Translations under genes and position numbers: made by a program
Assembly: GCA_030847615.1 (NCBI GenBank)
Contig: JAUMIR010000003.1
Span: forward strand, 28,890,501-28,954,500
Reading direction: 5' to 3'
Length of the DNA stretch: 64,000 nucleotides
Source of the DNA: Gambelia wislizenii
Lineage: Eukaryota > Chordata > Lepidosauria > Squamata > Crotaphytidae
Shown: one piece after another, positions 18,912-30,350 of the stretch
Layout: the number at the start of each line of letters is the position of its first letter
Position numbering within the stretch: position 1 is the stretch's first letter
Notes under the pieces: model-generated
Seen by the model: only the letters and a program-made list of their open reading frames with translations
Told to the model about the DNA's origin: nothing
Databases searched by the model: none

Positions 18912-21310
18912 TCAGAAACACAGAAAAATTGCTCAAATGGTGGTGGTGATGGGATTAAAACAATCTACCTAGGTATGCCAAAAGTAACTTTTTGGATGCA
19001 GGTCTACCTTAGGGATACATACTTCCATGTTTTCTGTGATAAGGCTATTCACACTGTGAAGAGAATAAGGGGAGGCATAAATAAGGAACCTTTTGCAAGC
19101 CAGTAAAATTTATCCAGGTTCTAGTTGTAGAAAGAATGGTTGAATCCAAAGTAAAATCTTCATTCACAAAGAAAACAGCATGGAGATCAATACTGTACAT
19201 CACCTTCAAAATGCTATTTCCAAGACGTAATCTGCTTTACTATATGAAATTATTCAGGTATGATACAACTGAAGCACTAAAGGTGGTCTCACACACGTAG
19301 TGGAAAATGAAAATTTTCCCTCTTTAAAATTAAATAATGTATCTTCTTTATTACTACAACTATTATACTCTTTCCCTCAGTTAAGAACCTTTAAAGCCTC
19401 ATCAACATTTTTTATATTTGGGTGGAGTACAAGTAAAAAATGTTTTAGCACTTCAAGCCTTGATTCACAAGAAATATCCCAGGCTTTCAACAGCTGGTTT
19501 CTTATTGTATGTGAGTCTCCTAATCATTTCTAGTTTGGATCCAAATTCAGATCTGTTTGTGGTTGAGATCCTAAATCTTGCTTGTGTGGTATAAATCTAC
19601 ATTCACATAGTTACACAGTAGTTGTGAAACACCACCCTTGTGCTGAATGCTGACATTCTGCAACTGATTGTGTATCTGACAGTGAGCCTGCTTATTTTCC
19701 CATTTGGTGTAATGGGGAACACACACTCGCAGTTTCTGCAATGCCAGTGAATAGTGGTACGTGTATGGATGGATAGTGACACATCATCAAGAATGTGCAA
19801 CTGCTTGACTGGAACCCCTTTGGTTAGTCCTACCGAGAGTACTCATTCAATCACTTGTTGCATATATAAATGCAGAGGCACATTCAATCAACCCAATGGT
19901 TCCTCTTTAATCAGGACTAACAACCGGATTTAGGCCCATTTCAAATGTTTTCACTGGGGGAACTCAATTTACTCAATCATGAGCTGAATTTGTCTATTGT
20001 GCAGGAGTGCAACCACATAAGAAAGAGAACCAACACCAATAGGATTGGTGCCACCAACAGGATTCTGGCCAATGAGTGTTAAGATTTCAAGGGGGATTAC
20101 TCTCAGGTAAATGTACATAGGATTAGCCTAAATGGGATCGAATGTGTCTGCTTTTTAAAAACTAGATAATTGTCACTGGATGGGGATAATAATCACTGTA
20201 CATCTATAAAACTAGGAAGTTATTTAGCTTCTGGTAGGCTACAGTTAATGATTGGTGGTACACTATGTTCCTCTTATAGAGAACTTAGTTTAATAATTAA
20301 AGATGAGACAAACTGGCTACTCTCATTTGGTATTTTTTAGTGAAATCTTTTACTGTCATTCATATATATATATAGAGAGAGAGAGGGGGGGGAGAGAGAG
20401 AGTCAGTGTTCTTGCTTTTTGTTTCTTAGAATGTTAACTTTACCCCAGCCAATAAAGACTTTCAGACAAAACAAAAAATGTATGTTACTTTTTAAATCAT
20501 ATGTTTTATGCTTTGCTATCATGTTCTTTAAAGGACAGAGGTGGTTACTGAACAGACATGGGCTTCAGTTCAAGGAACTATTCTCCTGACCTTTGGACTG
20601 GTGTTTTTCAAAGAGCATTCCTTTCTACTCCATTACACAGTCTTTTCTGAAATAAATAGATAAATAAATAAACAAGTGTTTCAAAAGGAATTTGTGATAT
20701 TGGGTGGGATGTACCAATCAAAAGAAAAAGTACAAAATTTGTATACATAGGTTGTGGATCTCAACCTATATTAATTGTTTGGTTGATTTTCTTGTGATAA
20801 GGGAGTAGATTCTATATATGGATTGATTTATTCCTGTTGTTTTTCTGTGGCAAAGCTCAAGATGGCATAGGAATCCTATACAGTCTACTATCCAGGTGCT
20901 GGTGAAGAACAAGAACTGTTGAATTATGTGCCCTCAGTCTACAGAATCTAAGGCCAGATACTAAACAAATGCTTGACTACTTCCATATGCCCAAAGCATC
21001 CTTAGATTTATATTTCATGAATAGCATTCCTTCTCCACAAGATTGAAAACCACTCCTGGAACTGAGAGGATTTTTCAGTATAGTTTGTGATATAACATGA
21101 ACATGAGCTGGGCAAACTCTTGAGCTGCTAGCACTAAGTTCTACACAAGTGTGTATCTAAGATCCTGTCCAAACTGGCAATTAGTGCCACTTCTATAAAC
21201 TACATTTAATATCACCTTGGGCTGCTTCTTCAAATGTCCACATCCACACTCTTTTTAAAATAAGTAAATAAAATACATGGTCTACTCTTCCTTATTAATT
21301 GTTGTGCTGA
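18912..21310. other. No gene recognised
   Basis: Only short non-conserved open frames occur. A TA/GA simple repeat with a G run lies at about 20365-20402, and an AAAT-type run at about 20650-20670. The short block near 20098-20135 resembles one half of a common squamate palindromic repeat also seen at about 36085-36170. Confidence 0.5.
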
Positions 21311-21314
21311 ATGA

Positions 21315-21661
21315 GATCACCTCCTCCCACTCCACACACTACAAGAGAGTCTTCATACTGAGGAGGTGGCAAGCTTGTTTTCTGTTGTTACAGAGACTAG
21401 GACACAAACTACAGGAAAAGAGATTCCACCTAAATATTAGGAAGAATTTCATGACAGGAAGAGCTGTTCAGAAGTGGAATGTGCTGCCCTGGAGTGTGGT
21501 GGAGTTTCCTAATTTAAAGGGGTTTTTTTTGGAAAAAATTATCTTCTTTAAAGATTTTTAAACAGAGGCTAGATGGTACTTTGATTGTGTGTTCCTGCAA
21601 GACAGGGGATGGACTGGATGGCCCTTGTGCTATCTTCCACAAGATTGTATGATCCTCTGGC
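21315..21661 (+). mobile_element. CR1-type LINE 3' end
   Basis: It shows the CR1 tail pattern: GGAAGAATTTCATGACAG, GTGGAATGTGCTGCCC, AACAGAGGCTAGATGG, then GGACTGGATGGCCCTTG and a degraded terminal 8-mer repeat. A T/A-rich insertion sits at about 21520-21555. Confidence 0.75.
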
Positions 21662-21764
21662 ACCTTAAAATGAACATGGAATCCTGACAATCTCTTTCTC
21701 CCACCCCTTTCCTCTTTCCATAACTTCTCTTCTACCCACCACACCCCATACAGCACAGAATCAT

Positions 21765-21905
21765 AGAATTTTAGAATCATAGAGTTGAAAGAGACCACAA
21801 TGGCCATCCAGTCCAACTCCTGGCCATGCAGGAATACACAATCAAAGCACGCCCAACAGTGGCCATCCAGTTTCTCTTTAAAAACCTCCAAACAAGGAGA
21901 CTTAA
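21765..21905 (-). mobile_element. CR1-type LINE 3' end, opposite orientation
   Basis: The minus strand gives the CR1 tail ending in ATGATTCTAAAATTCTATG. It faces the copy at 21315-21661 tail to tail, about 100 bp apart. Confidence 0.75.
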
Positions 21906-22590
21906 GAAGTTGATATAGAACCATCAATGTTTTGTCTTTCCAGAACTAAAACAATCAATTGAGTTTTGGTCTCTTTTGTCTATCCAGTGGGCAAGCCATC
22001 CAGGCTTTGTCATAACCTGAGTATTCCTTCATGATATGAAGGAGAGAAGGAAAGGCAGGCAGAGCTCCATCTTGCCTCAACCCAGAAGCAGAATGGCCCT
22101 CCATCCATCCCAACTGCCATTGTCCTGGCTGCAGAGAGAGAGAAGAGAATGCTAGACTTAATCCATTCCCCTACTGCCATCCCCTTTCCTTTTGTAAGCT
22201 TGGGACAGGGAACTGTTTTGTTCTTTTTCTTGTAAAGTGCCATGTACATTGATGGTGCTATATAAATAAAAAATGATGATGGTGATGATGATGATGATGA
22301 TGATGATGATGTTAGGGCCCCGAACCCAGCAAAGTGTGCCACAGATGGATCCTGTCACTCTGCCAAATTCTCTGTGCCAGACTCAGATGCCAGTCTGGGT
22401 ATCTTCACCACATGGAACTCTCCTCCTTAGGACTGGTAACTATCACCTCATTTTCCTGGACCTCTCTCCATCCAACCTTTCTGCCTTACTCTGTAATAAC
22501 CTTGTATGGTTCTTAAGAGTGTATGTTTTGTATGTTACTGTATAACCTGTGTTATTTCCAATAAAAATGCTTCTATACATAGGTGAAAAG
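21906..22590. other. LINE/SINE-like tail with a GAT microsatellite; no gene
   Basis: The phrase GTACATTGATGGTGCTATA then TAAATAAAAA at about 22246-22271 is a common retroposon tail, followed by a GAT trinucleotide run at 22275-22312. The rest is not recognised. Confidence 0.5.
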
Positions 22591-23960
22591 ATCCCCAAAG
22601 TTACTCTCCTCTCATAGGCCTTCTGTTTGAGCTAATAATCCCCCTAAGTAGATTTAGGCATCGTGGGTGGAACTCTAATACTCCCCCACCTCTTAGGGTA
22701 ACAGTACTTCTGCCAATTCTTTTAATACCCTTGGATGTAGTTTATTGGGCCCTGGAAACTTGAATTCATTTGAAATTGCCAGTTATTCCTGTACTACCTC
22801 TTTAACTATTCTGTGCTACATTTCCACATCTGCATCATCTGCTCCATCATCTGTGGAGCACTGTTTTCCTTTTGGGAGAAGATTGAGGCAAAGAAGATGT
22901 TGAGAAGTTCTGCCTTTTTTCTGTGCCCTGTTAGCATTTCACCCTCTTCTCCAAGCAGTGGCTGTACCATGTCCTTGTTCATCCTTTTGCTATGGGCATA
23001 TTTTTTAAAATTGTTTTTAACCTCTCTAAGAAGCCCGAGCCCTTTCTGTGCTTTAGATCTTTTGACTACCTGTGCTGGCTATTTGTTTGAATTCCTCTTT
23101 GGTGATTTCTCCCTTTTCCATTTCTTGTACAGGTCCCTTTCAAATCTTAGCTCAGTTGAAAGTTCTTTAGACATCCATCCTGGTTTCTTTAGACATCTCC
23201 CATTTTCCTTCTCACTAGAACTGTTTGAAATTGTGAATTCAATATCTCCCATCCATCATGAACCCCCTTCTCTTTTAGTATCCCTGACCATGGGATAACA
23301 CCCAGTATTTCCCTAAGTTTGTAGAAATCAGAGTGCATGTCTGACTAGATTTGGCTGCCCCTTTTCACCATATAAGAAATGCTAGGAGAACATTGTCACT
23401 CCCATCTAAGGCTCCCACCACTTTCAGTCCATTAACCAGGTCATCTCTGTTGGTTAGGATCAGATCTAAAATAGCTGATCCCCTTTGTTGCCTCTTCCAT
23501 CTTCCAGACAGTGAAATTGTCTGCAAGGAAAGTGAAGAATTTGTTATACCTTATATTCTTGTCAGAGTTTGACTTCCAACAAATATCGGGATAGTTGAAA
23601 TCTCCCAATACTACTACATCTCTCTTTTCTGAATGTTTGGTCATCTGTTCTAGGAACGCATCATTGAAGTCCTCAGTCTGGCTCAGAAATCTGTAGTAGA
23701 TCCTTATGATAACATCACTGGGTTGTTTTGTTTTTTTTATCTCCCCCTTAACTTTTACCCACATCCTCTCAGAATTTAAGTCATTGATCTCTTCAAAGGG
23801 GTAAGCATCCTTGACATATAATGCTACTCCTCCTTTCCTGTTTGATCTATTTCTCTGAAATAGGTTATATCCCTCTATCACTACATTATAATCATGAGAC
23901 TCATTCCACCGGGTTTCAGTGATAACTGTGATACCATATTTGCTTTGATGTGTTAAGAGT
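22591..23960 (-). pseudogene. CR1-type LINE fragment: endonuclease domain and start of RT region
   Basis: On the minus strand the frame 23881-23441 reads as a CR1 endonuclease: GYNLFQRNRSNRKGGVALYV, then VVVLGDFNYPDICW, with the GDFN active-site motif intact, and LADNFTVWKMEEATKG. Below 23441 the reading continues in broken frames with the K/R-rich region that precedes RT in CR1. No RT catalytic motif is reached, so both ends of the element are missing. It would have encoded the DNA-nicking half of the ORF2 protein. Confidence 0.8.
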
Positions 23961-25889
23961 ACAAGTTAATTTTGTGTATTGTGCATGCTCTGTGAAGTTT
24001 TGCCAAAAATTGAGGAATGGATGGTCTCTTCCTCATTCTCTTATACTATCCTCCATTCATGAGGGCATGTATGGGTGTGTGTAACACACACACACACACA
24101 CAGAGTAATGTAGATCCAATGTAAAATGGGGTAAAGAGAATGAAAATGGGAAAGCTGGCAGACTAGAAAAGTACCAGTTTAAGAAAAACACACTCTGCTA
24201 GTAAGAACAAAAAGACTCGGGAAAGGAGGGGGGATCCTAAAATTTCCTGGGATCACCAACTAATATGCTAAACAATTTCTGGGTACCACAGGTGAAAATT
24301 GGCCTCATTTTTTTGTAGATCAGCCAGTCCATGGCACATGGCAAACCACTTTTGATAGTGAAGACCATTTGCAAAGTATCTGGTGATATTTCATTGGGGT
24401 GGGTACTATTTTCAAAGAACAACAATAAATACTAGAGAATGTTCAGACCTTTAAGTGCACTGAGACAAGTCTTCAGACCATGGTCTAAGGTCTTTGTCAG
24501 GACAGCTTTCCTTTCTTATTCACTCTTTGTTTTTACTTTGCTCACTGCATATTTTCCAGCCAATTGGTGTCAAGATAGGGAGGGCGAACCCATCAACAAT
24601 TTTGGTGGATTTTTTTTTAAAGCTTGTAAAAATTATAGTGATGAGTAAAACACAAAGCATAAAAACTTGCCATGCTTTAAAAGGCAAATTTTCAAACTCG
24701 TGCATATGAAATGGCCTCAGGCATTAGACGTTTGGCAATGATTTATGCCTGTTCACAGTTGCATTTTCACCCTGCATCAAATAGCATTGTTAATTCCTTG
24801 ATTGAAAAAAGGGAGCTTTCTTTTGATCAGTTTGGGTTTCTGAACAAAAGTTTTCCCAAGTATGATCATTTTGTATACATAATACATCTTAAAAAAGAAT
24901 GTGATGGAAGCAACTGGAACTTCATCAGCTCGTTATATAAAAGCTAAAAGATAGTATGATATGAAACAGAATATAAATCAGTGCAACACACCATAGCCTG
25001 TTTTTTCTCTCTCTGAAGTAACTGAGTCCTAGCATATCCATGTGTAAATTGTATTTTTGTGATGCAGTTTGGCTAATTAGAACATGTGATCTAAATCTAA
25101 CCATACTCCCACTCTTATTGGCTGAGAACTAAGGTGGTTCAGTGGACATAGTGTTAGATTTGGACATAGCTAAGTAGTGAGTTGGGCCTTTGCCACCAGG
25201 CAAATGGGTTTTAGAGTCCTTCTTTGCATCCTTGCCAAATGTTAACAGCCATCCAGTGGTGTGAAAAATTAATTTAAATGAGTGATCTCCTTGGATACTT
25301 TTTGCATTTCCTTTGCAATTTGAAACTAGGAAACTGAAAGCTGAGGTCAGACTGGGGTTGTTAATTTTCCTCAGTATTCAATAAGGCTCATAGCAGTAAC
25401 GTGTCAGTTTTTGACACCAAAATAACCTTGGGAGAAGCCTGGAACTACACCCAGTTCTGGAGCTAGATAGCATCTGAAAAAGCAACTTTTCCAGGCACTA
25501 GATTGGACTGGGGAGAGTTAGCATCCTTATTTCTTAAGTCCTTTTTAAAATTCCTTTAAAAACCCCACATCTTCATAATACTTTCTAAGAATTCCTGTCT
25601 CTAGAAATAAGGGAGTTGTCATTGCTGTGACTTCTTTAAGACAGCCATGTCCTGAGCAGCCATGATAGCCCTTCTATCCAGTGGTTGACTATTTGTTGGG
25701 CTGTCTCTGCTCACTAGGATGTAATTTATCCACAAGGGTGATCTGTTTGGCTTTATTTTCTAAGGTCTAATTAGGGTTATCATGATGGGCCCAGAACAAG
25801 TAGAGAGAGTGAAAGAAAGAAATATACCAGGAAAGAGAAAGACAGAGAGTGAGGTGGAGCTCATGGTATCCTTTATGATGAAGGATCAT
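23961..25889. other. No gene recognised; AC microsatellite
   Basis: An AC run lies at about 24082-24103. Frames are short and unconserved. No repeat was recognised. Confidence 0.5.
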
Positions 25890-26012
25890 TTGCATGTTGA
25901 CCTCTAGATGTTGCTGGACTGTAAACTCCCAGCATTCCCCACTATTGACCAGGCTGACTAGGGGTGCTAGGACCTGCAGTCCACCAACATCTGGAAGGCT
26001 GCATGATTCCTC
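25890..26012. repeat. Foldback repeat fragment
   Basis: TTGCATGTTGACCTCTAGAT then GTTGCTGGACTG on the left faces CAGTCCACCAACATCTGG then AAGGCTGCATGA on the right as an imperfect inverted repeat. The GGACTACAACTCCCAG-type core is the same kind as in the hAT element at 54087-54322. Confidence 0.5.
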
Positions 26013-26159
26013 CTGCTTGATTCCCCTGCTTATAATAACAAAACTTCACAGCCTACAGACTTGGAACTAGGTACTCTTTTACCCATGCTAAACACATTGA
26101 TCGCTCCATAGTTTTCCATCAGGGTAGGGAGTCAATTATGATAGTGGAACCTCATTGTT

Positions 26160-26221
26160 AGATCTTTATAGTTTGTGGTGAGGGGAACCGAAAGATGATC
26201 TTTATAGTTTGTGGTGAAGGA
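26160..26221 (+). repeat. Short tandem duplication
   Basis: GATCTTTATAGTTTGTGGTG occurs twice, about 37 bp apart (26160 and 26197). Confidence 0.7.
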
Positions 26222-26287
26222 AATGGAAGGAAGACTTGATTAAGTGATTAATGTAGCCAGTGTGAGGTTCGTAATGATTCTATGAGA

Positions 26288-26517
26288 CCAAGGCTGCTGA
26301 CAGACTGTAGAAATAATGTGGTTTGACAGAGCTTTAACTATCATGTCTCCATCCTATGGCATCCTAGGATTTGTAGTTTGCTGTGGCACTAGAGGTCTCT
26401 GACAGAGAAGTCTAAATCTCTCACAAAACTACAAATCCCAGAATTCCATAGCATTGAGCCATGGCAGTTAAAGCAGTGTCAAACTGCATTATTTCTGCAG
26501 TCTGTCAACAGCCCAAG
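26288..26517. mobile_element. Foldback MITE with terminal inverted repeats and CCAAG duplication
   Basis: The 220-bp element (26293-26512) has long imperfect inverted arms starting GCTGCTGACAGACTG and ending CAGTCTGTCAACAGC, with inner matches such as CTTTAACT/AGTTAAAG and ATTTGTAGTTT/AAACTACAAAT. CCAAG flanks both sides (26288-26292, 26513-26517). Five bases is short for a hAT, so the superfamily is open. Confidence 0.65.
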
Positions 26518-29500
26518 TTAGCACTTAATTGAGATGAACACCAGTTCTGCACTTATTAAAGCTGTTGTCCTTATTCAAACCATATTGGGGGTTTTGTGTC
26601 TTTTTCCAGACAGGAAGCAATGTTGTGTTAAAAGGAAGCCATTGCAGTAAGTTTAAGAAAATACTCAGTGAGAATCCATTGTTAGAAATAAGAATGCAAA
26701 TCCTTGTGTATCCAACCTTGCATGAACAATAAATATTGCCAGAGTTTTCCCTTCACTTAGGACAAAATGAAGATTACTGTGCAGTTTTTCCATGGTATTT
26801 TCACCTTGGGAAGTATCTGGCAGAATTATTTTTGCTGAAAGAAGGATATCAACAAACTGAAGATGTATAGAGCATGGTGATCTGGGTGGTAAAGAGTATG
26901 GAAACCAGGTCCTCTGAAGGACAATTGAAGGAGTTAGGTGTCTTTAGCTTGGAAAAGAGAAGAATGAGAGGTGATGTGATAGCCATATGTTAATATTTGT
27001 GATATGGAAGATAGAGTAAGATGCCAGGAAGTAAACCAATAGATTCAAATTACAAAAAGAGAGATTACAGCTAAACGTTAGGAAATAGGGGATCATAGAG
27101 ATGAAGCCTGATTAGGTCAATTCTTTAAATTTAAATCTTATAGGGGAAAAAAAAAAACCTCATCTAACTCAGTCTGGAGAAGCCCAGAGTCTTTTAAGTA
27201 TAATACTTTAGGGTTACCATTTTTGTGTTTCATATTTTCCCCATTCTTCCTGTGGCAATCTCCCTCATACTTTTTTCTTTGTGCCTTAATCCACTTACAA
27301 GTTTGTACTAAACTGAGTCTATTGAATAAAATGGAACCTACATAAGTGTAAGTCAAATATAAGTTCCTACTGATACTCTAGTTTGGGCTAGCAAATGGGA
27401 TTAGGTCATTATGGCTATATTGGCATAATATTGATACAGACAGAAAGAAGCAGCAGAATAATAAAATAACAGCAGAATTGGCAATTAACATCATAGTGTT
27501 CTTCAACAAACAAGTAGGGTTGGAGAAAAATGTTTCAAATTCTCCACTCTTTTGTTTTAATGGCCCATGAGAAATAAGTGTCACAGCAATTTACAAAGAA
27601 AAGTGTTGACATATCACATCCTTCTGACACCTAGAGGAATCAAAGCACCAGTTCAAACAAGGCCCACCTTGTCCAAGCTGAATGGCCTCAGATATAATTC
27701 AAGCACAGTGAATTTCTTTCTTTAGTTACACTATATAAAAATTAATTACTTCATAGATGTCTAATTCTTCAAGCTGTAATGATGACTTGTCATTGTGGGG
27801 GGGGGGATCAACTTCCAGGTCCGTTTAGCACAAACTGAATTTGTAGTCTCAAGCTTTCCTTTTCACCCCAAACTACATCATGTTCATGTACTTACTATTT
27901 CTCAGGAGAAATATATGATGAGCCTGCTTTCCAGAGTACATGTTTGCATTTGTCTGATGAGCTCATCTTATGCAATGGTGACTTGGGGATTTCTATTTCC
28001 ATTTCCACAGACTGAACACTAGTTCAGGCATTGCCATCCATACTGAAAACCACTTCCTAATCTAGGTAGACATACTTTTGCTTAAATTACCTGTCCTAGG
28101 TGGGGAAGAAAGATATTGTTGCCAGTTTAACTTTCTCCCACTTTCATTTTTTTTTTAATTTCAAAGTTTTTTTCCCATCCTGTTTATAAAGAAGTTCAGG
28201 ATGTTCTCATTATATAAAATAAATAAATAAATAAAAGAAAATAAAGGAAACAGATGGAATGATATCCTACCCATCTGTATCCTGTCAGTTTTCCATTCAC
28301 GTGGACCCTATGCTAGAAAAAGAGGCTGGCATCCTCTTCAATATTTTCAAGATCATAATCCAGATTTATAGTTTCATAACTTTTAGGATTCATGTATATG
28401 GTTGTTAATGACCAAAAGTGACTCCAAAAACCTACTTCTTAAGCCAGGCAGCACTCTACCACTTGTTGGGTGGAATTCACTACAAGTTGTGGGGTAAGTT
28501 AAGACAAGTAGTTGAGACAGGACCCCAAGGGTTCCCTGTCTCAATGTGACAATTGACCAGGAGATTGCTGCAGTCATACTTCCTCAGCTCCCCAGTCTGC
28601 AGTGCCTCAAAAGCTCTATAGTTGGAGTGATGCCCGGCTTAAGGGGTATGTTGGGTATGACAATGGAACATAGCTACAATGATGGAGTAGGATGTTGCAG
28701 GATTTTGGTTGAAATAGGTTTTGTAGGCTTTGGCTCTTGTTTGGCTCCTAAACCCCCAGGCTTGAGATGGTCATGACCTGGTAACCTTAGGAGGGGATGA
28801 GATGATGGATCTAGTCCTATAACTTTTCAAAATGGTTGTGTGTTAAGACTGATCCCAGTTGAAAATGGTGCAGTCTCTTACCTCCCTTTCTTCTCTCTGA
28901 GGCATTGAGGGTTCTTTGTCATTAGTCACCTAGTCTTTACCTTACTGAATTTGCCTTTAGTCATTTTCTGGCTACGTGGACATCTAATGTATTATCAACA
29001 GCTGAATAAATTAACATCAACATTCTCTTTTGTTATGCTTAAGGAGTGCAGTTTCAGGAATAATCATGCATCTTTATATCTTCCTATACTATTTATTAGT
29101 CTAAAAAGCAGTAGTATACATTGCTACATTTCTTGGGAGGATCATTTATATCATATACTGTAGCTATTACACAGTCTAGGTACATTGCATTTCTATACTT
29201 GTAGTAAAAATTCATAGACATTTCTAGTCTAGGCCAATATGTCTTATGCTATCTACATATTCCAGGCATCTTGTTTAGATTGCATGACATAGTCTTATGT
29301 CAAGTATGCATACTATCTCTTATGAGGAACATCTCTCAAACTTATAGTATAAGGCACATGGTACAGTTGCATTGGTAAGTGAGCAACCCAGGATATCAAA
29401 ATGTCTGTAAATCTGTGTTGACATTACATGGCTCATAGAAGTAGTTTTAAATATTTTTAAAAAAACTTCAGTGTACTTATTATTACAGAAACTAAAATTT

Positions 29501-29850
29501 TCTATTACATCAGTATTATTCAAAACATAACAGAGATGGTTATACCACCTATTGTGAGGACTGTCTATACCCAAGTAGCCTTGAGTCTTCTGGCATGGTC
29601 TCACAGGAGGGAGAGAAAGAAAAAAAGAAAATAATTATGTGTGGACCTCAAGCACTTAGCTAACCAGAAAAGTAGCCCTTGACCCTGTTGAAGTTCCTCT
29701 TCCCTGGTTTAATTGTTAACCATCCTCTGGGCCATTCTTCATGCTTCTTTTATCACTTGGGCCTTAAAATTACCTCAGTATGAGACCTTTCCCACACTTT
29801 ATCCACAGCATGTACTATGGCTCATCTCATGCTTCTTCAGCGTCATGATT
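26518..29850. other. No gene recognised
   Basis: Only short frames occur. A G run is at about 27797-27806 and an AAAT run at about 28217-28235. No repeat family was identified with confidence. Confidence 0.45.
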
Positions 29851-30350
29851 ACTGCTTCCTCAGCAGTACATCAGAAGGGGGCTTACCGGCTCGCCAGTGG
29901 GCCAGTTTGTGGCCCAGCTGGTGCCCCCTGATGATCCTCCCTCCCCTCCAGCAGCCCCCAGCAGCCACATGGCGAGCTGATAGGGGGCTGCCATTGCCAG
30001 CCTTCTTTCTCCCGGCCTGCCTTGCGGCTGGGAAGGAGCACAAAGGAGGGGGCCAATCAGGGTGGAGCTGTCCTACCCTGATTGGCTCCTGCAGAAAAAG
30101 AGGAGCGTCATCCAGCTGTGCTTACTGGTGTGGTTGGATAATGAAGGAGGCTGTGACAGAGCCAGTATTTAAGCCGGCTGCTGACACAGGCTCCTTCAAT
30201 TGGCTGTATTGGAGCCAAAGACCCCCCACCCTCCTTCTATATCATGTTTTCACTTATATTTGCTTGGCGGATGGCATGGCTCCTGATCTGGGTTCAAGTT
30301 TAAGTTCAAATTCAAGTTCACGGAGCTCCTACCCCCCTCTGAATTGCTTA
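29851..30350 (+). other. GC-rich block with inverted CCAAT pair and TATA-like box
   Basis: This block is much more GC-rich than its surroundings. CCAATCAGGGT (30053-30063) and ACCCTGATTGG (30075-30085) form an 11-bp inverted repeat that places two CCAAT boxes head to head. A TATTTAAG box follows at 30166-30173. The layout resembles an LTR U3 region or a decayed promoter. I found no second copy and no terminal TG/CA boundaries. Confidence 0.4.

Noticed and set aside
21514..21927. 137-codon minus-strand frame
   Set aside because: It spans two opposite CR1 tails; the text is CR1 3' sequence.
22813..23298. 161-codon plus-strand frame
   Set aside because: It is antisense to the CR1 ORF fragment and has no own similarity.
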